Positions 6,341-10,318 of a stretch of 10,318 nt of DNA are shown here, in pieces. The first letter of the stretch is position 1. Each line of letters begins with the position of its first letter. The notes beneath the pieces are model-generated. The model made no database searches. It saw only the letters and a list, made by a program, of their open reading frames with translations, and had not been told where the DNA came from. Source of the stretch: Treponema sp. (lineage in GTDB: Bacteria; Spirochaetota; Spirochaetia; Treponematales; Breznakiellaceae); NCBI GenBank assembly GCA_031254385.1, contig JAIRUO010000036.1, forward strand, positions 1 to 10,318, read 5' to 3'. Made by a program: the position numbers and the translations under genes.

Positions 6341-6545
6341 AGCTTTGTCGCCGTTCTTCTATTAATCCTGCAATATCGTTGATTATATACTCTGGCCCTG
6401 TAGTATGCAGAGCGCCGTAACAGTCTACAATATAATCAGATATTTCGTATTGGCAAAATAGATCCATCACCTGTCTGCCGCTTAATTTATAGGCGGTCTT
6501 GTATATCTCAATGCAATACACTAAAAATTTGGTTGCGTTATCCAT
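6339..6545 (-). CDS. DUF3791-family small protein
   Basis: The 68-residue protein reads as a DUF3791 member: FLVYCIEIYKTAYKLSG at the N-terminus, a central MDLFCQYEISDYIVDCY, and the characteristic ALHTTG at 45-50 followed by EYIINDI. No signal peptide or membrane segment is visible. The start is set by AGGAGG 6 nt upstream; an in-frame ATG at 6605 would lie inside the preceding gene and lacks support. It is the last of three tightly packed genes, one base after the stop of the 79-residue gene. DUF3791 proteins are often found beside DUF3990 proteins; if the latter is a toxin, this could be its antitoxin or accessory partner. That role is inference. Confidence 0.8.
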   Translation of the reverse strand: MDNATKFLVYCIEIYKTAYKLSGRQVMDLFCQYEISDYIVDCYGALHTTGPEYIINDIAGLIEERRQS

Positions 6546-6546
6546 A

Positions 6547-6786
6547 CTATACCTCCTCTGGGTAATTAATGGTTCCGGTTTCAAGTCCTTCCTCAAACAG
6601 CTCATATAAAGTTAGAGGACTTAAATGCCAAAGTTTGCTCTCTTCGTTTTCCAGCACTGCGTATAATGCTGAAGTATAAAACAATGTTGTCGCCTCAATA
6701 TTGTTAAGCTTTCTATTATCCATGATTAACTGAACAATCGAAGGGTTTATAATAGCCAGAAGCGCAGACAATTTTTCAGGTGTCAT
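6547..6786 (-). CDS. Small hypothetical protein between DUF3990 and DUF3791 genes
   Basis: This 79-residue cytoplasmic protein is predicted to be mainly helical and ends in an acidic tail (INYPEEV). Visible features are a VQLIMDNRKLNNIEATTLFYTSALYAVLE core (18-46) and KLWHLSPLTLYELFEEG (51-67). I do not recognise a named family, although the pattern of a helical core followed by a tyrosine-rich LYELF segment is typical of small partners in this kind of cassette. Its ATG overlaps the stop of the DUF3990-like gene (ATGA, 6783-6786), and AGGAG at 6794-6798 lies 7 nt upstream, so translational coupling is likely. Candidate roles are antitoxin or adaptor, with no direct evidence. Confidence 0.7.
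   Translation of the reverse strand: MTPEKLSALLAIINPSIVQLIMDNRKLNNIEATTLFYTSALYAVLENEESKLWHLSPLTLYELFEEGLETGTINYPEEV
6552..6557 (-). promoter_or_regulatory. Strong ribosome binding site that sets the DUF3791 start
   Basis: AGGAGG on the minus strand is 6 nt before ATG 6545, inside the last codons of the preceding gene. It fixes the start at 6545 rather than 6605. Confidence 0.8.
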
Positions 6787-7277
6787 TGTTCCGCTCCTGG
6801 CTCAAATGAATTTAAAAACTTAAGCAAAGACAATGCTTTTTCGGTTTTAAAAACAAACTGGCTATACAGCTTTTTTACTTTCAAGGCTTCAAGGGTCTGT
6901 TCAACATTTAATATACCCTGTTCATATACAATTAGAGTTGCAAACACGTCATCATTGGCAACCGGCCCTATAACCAGGTCATACATTTTCCCGGCATATA
7001 TGCCCCGCCTGTTCTGATGAACAAAATCAAGCCATAATCTATCGGGGGCCGGGAACCGCAGAATATCTAGCATGGATTCTGCGACATTCATATCAAGATC
7101 ATAGATGCTTACCGATTGGCTCTTTTGCGCTTTTCGATTCATCATTTTCTGGGCAAAATCAATTGCCTGTTCCTTGTTTACGGTTGTATAAAATCCAATG
7201 CCAAAATCCAGATTTTTCCTGGACAGCTTAAGATTGGGACGTTCGACTGCTACATTACTGCCATGATAGAGGTTCAT
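6783..7277 (-). CDS. DUF3990-family protein (possible ADP-ribosyltransferase-like toxin)
   Basis: The 164-residue product matches the DUF3990 pattern: LYHGSN at 3-8, DFGIGFYTTVNKEQAIDFA at 24-42, WLDFVHQNRRG at 82-92, YDLVIGPVANDDVF at 99-112 and FVFKTEKALSLLKFL at 141-155. To my knowledge this family is placed with ADP-ribosyltransferase folds. In that reading His5, Tyr30 and Glu146 would be the H-Y-E catalytic triad, which is inference from motif order only. No signal peptide is seen, so it acts in the cytoplasm or is delivered by other means. It is the first gene of a three-gene unit and overlaps the next by 4 bp. The Shine-Dalgarno (AAGGA) is very close to the ATG. No convincing promoter was found for it. 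Confidence 0.78.
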   Translation of the reverse strand: MNLYHGSNVAVERPNLKLSRKNLDFGIGFYTTVNKEQAIDFAQKMMNRKAQKSQSVSIYDLDMNVAESMLDILRFPAPDRLWLDFVHQNRRGIYAGKMYDLVIGPVANDDVFATLIVYEQGILNVEQTLEALKVKKLYSQFVFKTEKALSLLKFLNSFEPGAEQ

Positions 7278-7319
7278 TTCCTTTATAGAATATCATAAAG
7301 CTGCGGTTTTTTCCAGATA

Positions 7320-7349
7320 TTGACAGGCAAAAAGTCCTGGGATTAAAAT
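7320..7349 (+). promoter_or_regulatory. Promoter of the first DUF1266 paralogue
   Basis: A perfect TTGACA (7320-7325) is followed after 18 bp by TAAAAT (7344-7349). The transcription start would be near 7356. AAGGAG at 7372-7377 then lies 9 nt before ATG 7387. The site is in the 109-bp gap between this gene and the divergent DUF3990-like gene. Confidence 0.6.
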
Positions 7350-7386
7350 TATAGTGGGTATGTCTTTATAGAAGGAGCCAGTTTCC

Positions 7387-8658
7387 ATGAAGAAATCAGT
7401 ATTATTCATCATTATTTTTCTCATCTTTAATTCCTTATTATTTGCTCAACTCACCAGGGCCCAAATGTGGGCAATATCATTAACCGGTATAATGACTGAA
7501 TTAAACAGCAGCAACCGCAATACCCTGCACGCCAGTACGATGAACGATAGCGGCAGAAATACCTGGCTGACTGTATTGAGGCGGGATTGGGGTATAACCA
7601 CAAGGGAACAATTATTAGAAACCCTGGACAGGATGGAGGTTGGCGGCCATGCGGCTGCTTTTAGGGAAATTCAGCAGATCATTTCTGAAGTCAACAGCGT
7701 AAGCACTGAAGCTGCGACAAGGGCTGTATTAGCGAAATACACCTGGGATCAAACAAAACTAAACCGCTTTAATTATACATGGAACAACTGGTACCAGTAT
7801 CATAACCGTACAATAAAGGCATGGGATTTGGGCAGGAATATTTCCCTGTGCAGATGGGGTTATAACGTGGGCTTTATCACGGAAGACGAAGCATGGAAAA
7901 AAATTATGCATTACGCAAGCCTGATCCAATCGCTTTACAGCTCATGGGCAGAATACGGATACGACTATTATATGGGCAGGATATTCTGGGCTTCGGGGTT
8001 TAGAGAGGAAGAAAGCTACCTTGCCAGAACTGAGCCTGTGTACAGAAAATTGCTAAACAGCTACTGGGGCTGGCTTGACTGGGATATTGATTTAGATGAG
8101 CCTGAAACGGCAGTCCCCGTAAATACCATACGTTATTTGAGGCCCGATGACGATGACGGAACTAGGCAGTTCTGGAACAATGATCCGGATTTATATGGCG
8201 TGTCATCTTACCATTATATGCCAAACCCCAATCCGAATCCGAATGTCTATGAATGTAGGGTAAAAAAAATCAGCGGCAATGATACCAACGGTTACGGATT
8301 AATATTTTGTGCTGATGATTCAGGTGCAAACAATGTCAGTTTTTACCGGTTATTAATTAGCGTAAACGGCAGGTTCAACTTACAAAAGAGAACCGTGAGT
8401 ACCTGGACCACCCATTTAAGCTGGAGAGATTCATCGTTCCTCAACTCAGGCTATAATGTATACAATACGATAAGGGTGGAAAGAGAAAATACTGCAAATG
8501 GCGCAATCTTCAGAATTTACTTCAACGGCAACTTTGTCGTAGACTTTGATGATAGCAACCCGCTTCAAGGCCGCAGAGCCGGCATGGCAAGCTCTACAGG
8601 CGATATGGAAATGGAACTATTTCCTTTTATTCCGTTAGATGTGCGTTTTATTTTTTAG
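7387..8658 (+). CDS. Secreted DUF1266-like protein with C-terminal beta-sandwich domain, copy 1
   Basis: The 423-residue protein has a signal peptide (MKKSVLFIIIFLIFNSLLFA, cleavage before QLTRAQ). Residues about 22-232 look like DUF1266, a family of unknown function: WGITTREQLLETLDRMEVGGH at 68-88, AWDLGRNISLCRWGYNVGFITEDEAW at 145-170 and SLYSSWAEYGYDYYMGR at 182-198. A linker with a PNPNPNPN stretch (279-286) leads to a C-terminal region (about 287-423) rich in strands (YECRVKKISG, GYGLIFCADD, YRLLISVNGRF, IFRIYFNGNFVVDF), which resembles the concanavalin-like fold of LamG/DUF1080 domains, often glycan binding. It has its own promoter and a good AAGGAG. A paralogue follows 62 bp downstream. 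Function is unknown; binding of polysaccharide outside the cell is a guess. Confidence 0.8.
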   Translation: MKKSVLFIIIFLIFNSLLFAQLTRAQMWAISLTGIMTELNSSNRNTLHASTMNDSGRNTWLTVLRRDWGITTREQLLETLDRMEVGGHAAAFREIQQIISEVNSVSTEAATRAVLAKYTWDQTKLNRFNYTWNNWYQYHNRTIKAWDLGRNISLCRWGYNVGFITEDEAWKKIMHYASLIQSLYSSWAEYGYDYYMGRIFWASGFREEESYLARTEPVYRKLLNSYWGWLDWDIDLDEPETAVPVNTIRYLRPDDDDGTRQFWNNDPDLYGVSSYHYMPNPNPNPNVYECRVKKISGNDTNGYGLIFCADDSGANNVSFYRLLISVNGRFNLQKRTVSTWTTHLSWRDSSFLNSGYNVYNTIRVERENTANGAIFRIYFNGNFVVDFDDSNPLQGRRAGMASSTGDMEMELFPFIPLDVRFIF

Positions 8659-8670
8659 AACGGAGCTTAT

Positions 8671-8706
8671 ATGAAGAAATGGGCATTATACTGTTATTTA
8701 TTTTAG
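8671..8706 (+). CDS. 11-codon ORF between the paralogues (leader peptide or relic)
   Basis: ATG 8671 begins MKKWALYCYLF and ends at TAG 8704-8706. GGAG at 8662-8665 lies 5 nt upstream, a better spacing than many real genes here. The stop overlaps the GAGAGG ribosome binding site of copy 2, so translation of the two could be coupled. The MKK start resembles both paralogues, so it may instead be the remnant of a lost third copy. Translation is unproven. Confidence 0.3.
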   Translation: MKKWALYCYLF

Positions 8707-8720
8707 AGAGGCTGGTTTCC

Positions 8721-9998
8721 ATGAAGAAACATCTAGTATTCGTCATTATCTTTCTGATTATTAATTCCTCATTATTTGCAGAACTCACAAGAGCCCAAAT
8801 GTGGGCAATATCATTAACCGGTATAATGACGGAAATTAACAGCAGCTACCGTAATTCGCTGAACGCATACGCGATGGACGCAAGCGGCAGAAATACCTCG
8901 TGGCGTTTATTTAGTAGTTGGGGTATTACCAGAAGAGAACAATTATTGGAAACGCTGGACAGTTTGGAAAGAGGCGGGCATTCTGCTTCTCTCAGGGAAA
9001 TTCAGGATATTGTATATGAGCTCAGTAACGCCAGGAGTGAATCTGAAAGGACAGATATATTAATAAAAGTCAGATCGGATCAATCAAAAAATAACCGCCT
9101 AACTTATGTATTGGCCAATTGGGACGAGTACCAGAACCGCACACTTAGGGCATGGGATTTAGGCAGGGGTATCTCCCTGTGCAGATGGGGGTATAACGTA
9201 GGCATTATTACGGAAAAAGAAGCATGGGATAAAATCTTTCATTTTGCAGGCCTGATCCAAGCTCTTTATAATTCGTGGGAAGAATACGGATACGACTATT
9301 TTATGGGCAGGCTATTCATGTATTCAAGCATCAGCATCAGAATAGCAGAAAGCACTTTTGCCATTACAGAACCTGTGTACAGAAAATTGCTTGACAGCTA
9401 CTGGGGCTGGCTTGACTGGGATATTGATTTTGATGAGCCAGAAACGGCTGTACCCGTGAACACCATACGCTTTTTAAGGCCCGATGACAATGACGGAACG
9501 GCACAATACTGGAACAATGATCCGGCTTTATATGGCAGGTACTCGTACCATTATATGCCTAACCCTAATGAAAACCAGAATGTATATGAATGTAGGGTCA
9601 GAAAAATCAGCGGCTGTGATACCTCCGGTTATGGGATATTATTTTGTGTTGATGATACAGACAGAAACAATCTTAGTTATTACCGACTTTACATTACAGT
9701 AAATGGCAGATTCACCGTGCAAAAAAGAATCGGAAGTACCTGGGCCACTGCGCCGGTAGGCTGGAAAGATTCATCGTTTATTAATACCGGCTATAATGTA
9801 AACAATACCTTATGGGTAGAAAGAAACGATACTGATGCCGGTGCGCTTTTTTGGATTTATATCAATGATAATCTTGTCGCGTTCTTTAAAGATGCCAGTC
9901 CTATTAACGGTCGCAAAGCCGGCATGTCAGCCTCTACAGGCGATATGGAAATGGAACTATTTCCTTTTATTCCGGTGGATGTACGTTTTGATTTTTAA
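8721..9998 (+). CDS. Secreted DUF1266-like protein with C-terminal beta-sandwich domain, copy 2
   Basis: This 425-residue paralogue of the preceding gene shares well over half its residues by eye and has the same layout: signal peptide MKKHLVFVIIFLIINSSLFA, DUF1266-like part (WGITRREQLLETLDSLERGGH at 67-87, AWDLGRGISLCRWGYNVGIITEKEAW at 144-169, EEYGYDYFMGR at 187-197), linker (PNPNENQN, lacking the clean PN repeat of copy 1), and strand-rich C-terminal domain ending FPFIPVDVRFDF. ATG 8721 is chosen because it starts the signal peptide and its leader (GGTTTCCATGAAGAAA) matches that of copy 1; an ATG at 8679 would add a stray hydrophobic stretch. It probably depends on the copy 1 promoter. It converges with the eutA-like gene, 23 bp away. 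Confidence 0.8.
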   Translation: MKKHLVFVIIFLIINSSLFAELTRAQMWAISLTGIMTEINSSYRNSLNAYAMDASGRNTSWRLFSSWGITRREQLLETLDSLERGGHSASLREIQDIVYELSNARSESERTDILIKVRSDQSKNNRLTYVLANWDEYQNRTLRAWDLGRGISLCRWGYNVGIITEKEAWDKIFHFAGLIQALYNSWEEYGYDYFMGRLFMYSSISIRIAESTFAITEPVYRKLLDSYWGWLDWDIDFDEPETAVPVNTIRFLRPDDNDGTAQYWNNDPALYGRYSYHYMPNPNENQNVYECRVRKISGCDTSGYGILFCVDDTDRNNLSYYRLYITVNGRFTVQKRIGSTWATAPVGWKDSSFINTGYNVNNTLWVERNDTDAGALFWIYINDNLVAFFKDASPINGRKAGMSASTGDMEMELFPFIPVDVRFDF

Positions 9999-10021
9999 GC
10001 TGAGCCAAAGCGCCTTATCCC

Positions 10022-10318
10022 TTACTTGCCAAACACTAGGGTTTTTACCATCACCGGAATTACCCTGCCGTCCGCCGTTGGAAGGCCGATATCAATATAG
10101 TCTCCCATATCCACCTTGATACTGTCCAATACTATACACTTTTTCTGCGGCAGGCTGTTCATCAGAGAATAGCCCAGGGCTTTTGCCATATCGTTTTCGA
10201 TAATCAGAATTACCGGATTGTTTCCCTTTAGATAATCAGCCAGCCCCTGGACTATCTTGCCGCTAAGATCCTTGATGAGATCGAAGGACGGATTGTGGAC
10301 ACCTGCGAAGCCAAGCGC
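10022..10318 (-). CDS. eutA: EutA-like protein, ethanolamine ammonia-lyase reactivating factor (C-terminal part)
   Basis: The frame is open from the window edge to TAA 10022-10024, giving the last 98 residues. The tail VDMGDYIDIGLPTADGRVIPVMVKTLVFGK and the preceding VILIIENDMAKALGYSLMN fit the C-terminus of EutA, which reactivates the coenzyme B12-dependent ethanolamine ammonia-lyase by exchanging damaged cofactor, using ATP, in the cytoplasm. DYIDIG and VVKTL-type endings are the features I rely on. The 5' part and any eut neighbours lie outside the window. The gene converges with copy 2 of the paralogue pair, and no clear terminator hairpin is seen in the 23-bp gap. The match is from memory of the family. 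Confidence 0.75.
   Translation of the reverse strand, partial: ALGFAGVHNPSFDLIKDLSGKIVQGLADYLKGNNPVILIIENDMAKALGYSLMNSLPQKKCIVLDSIKVDMGDYIDIGLPTADGRVIPVMVKTLVFGK

Noticed and set aside
9835..10119. 94-codon plus-strand frame bridging the end of copy 2 and the eutA-like gene
   Set aside because: It overlaps two better supported genes, in a different frame from one and antisense to the other, with a low-complexity proline-rich end.

Overview
The window looks like a chromosomal stretch from a host-associated spirochaete, most likely a Treponema of the insect-gut type. This is a judgement from several weak signs: two lipoproteins with short spirochaete-style lipoboxes (AFSC, MASC), a moderate-GC core next to AT-richer accessory genes, a eutA-like gene, and DUF1266-type secreted paralogues. 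No rRNA, tRNA, transposase or CRISPR array was seen.

Left part (1-3191). This part holds a possible tail of an upstream gene, a short RibF-type FAD synthetase that lacks the riboflavin kinase domain, and a TPR lipoprotein. A secreted von Willebrand A (MIDAS) protein follows on the minus strand. It is divergent from an HD-domain phosphohydrolase that has a clear ribosome binding site and a probable -10 box.

Centre (3187-4658). tyrS (tyrosyl-tRNA synthetase, minus strand) lies between two inverted-repeat elements built from a 7-bp, telomere-like unit (TTAGGRN on one strand). The units run in exact 7-bp register. The HD gene, tyrS and the nuclease gene all end at a TAG inside one of these units, and the last residues of the nuclease (LGIRD) are encoded by the repeat. 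The two elements also share a core motif (TGGCACMCCA). This is the most unusual structure in the window.

Accessory block, minus strand (4641-7277). Read in transcription order it starts with a tightly packed three-gene cassette: a DUF3990-like protein (possible ADP-ribosyltransferase fold), an unnamed 79-residue protein and a DUF3791 protein. The arrangement looks like a toxin-antitoxin or effector cassette. A second unit follows with its own strong promoter: a lipoprotein with a DxTxDGxxD motif, then a secreted DNA/RNA non-specific endonuclease with a DRGH active site.

Right part (7320-9998, plus strand). Two tandem paralogues encode secreted proteins with a DUF1266-like domain joined to a C-terminal beta-sandwich-like domain. 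They are separated by 62 bp containing an 11-codon ORF with its own ribosome binding site. The window ends in the C-terminal 98 residues of a minus-strand gene that resembles eutA, the reactivating factor of ethanolamine ammonia-lyase.
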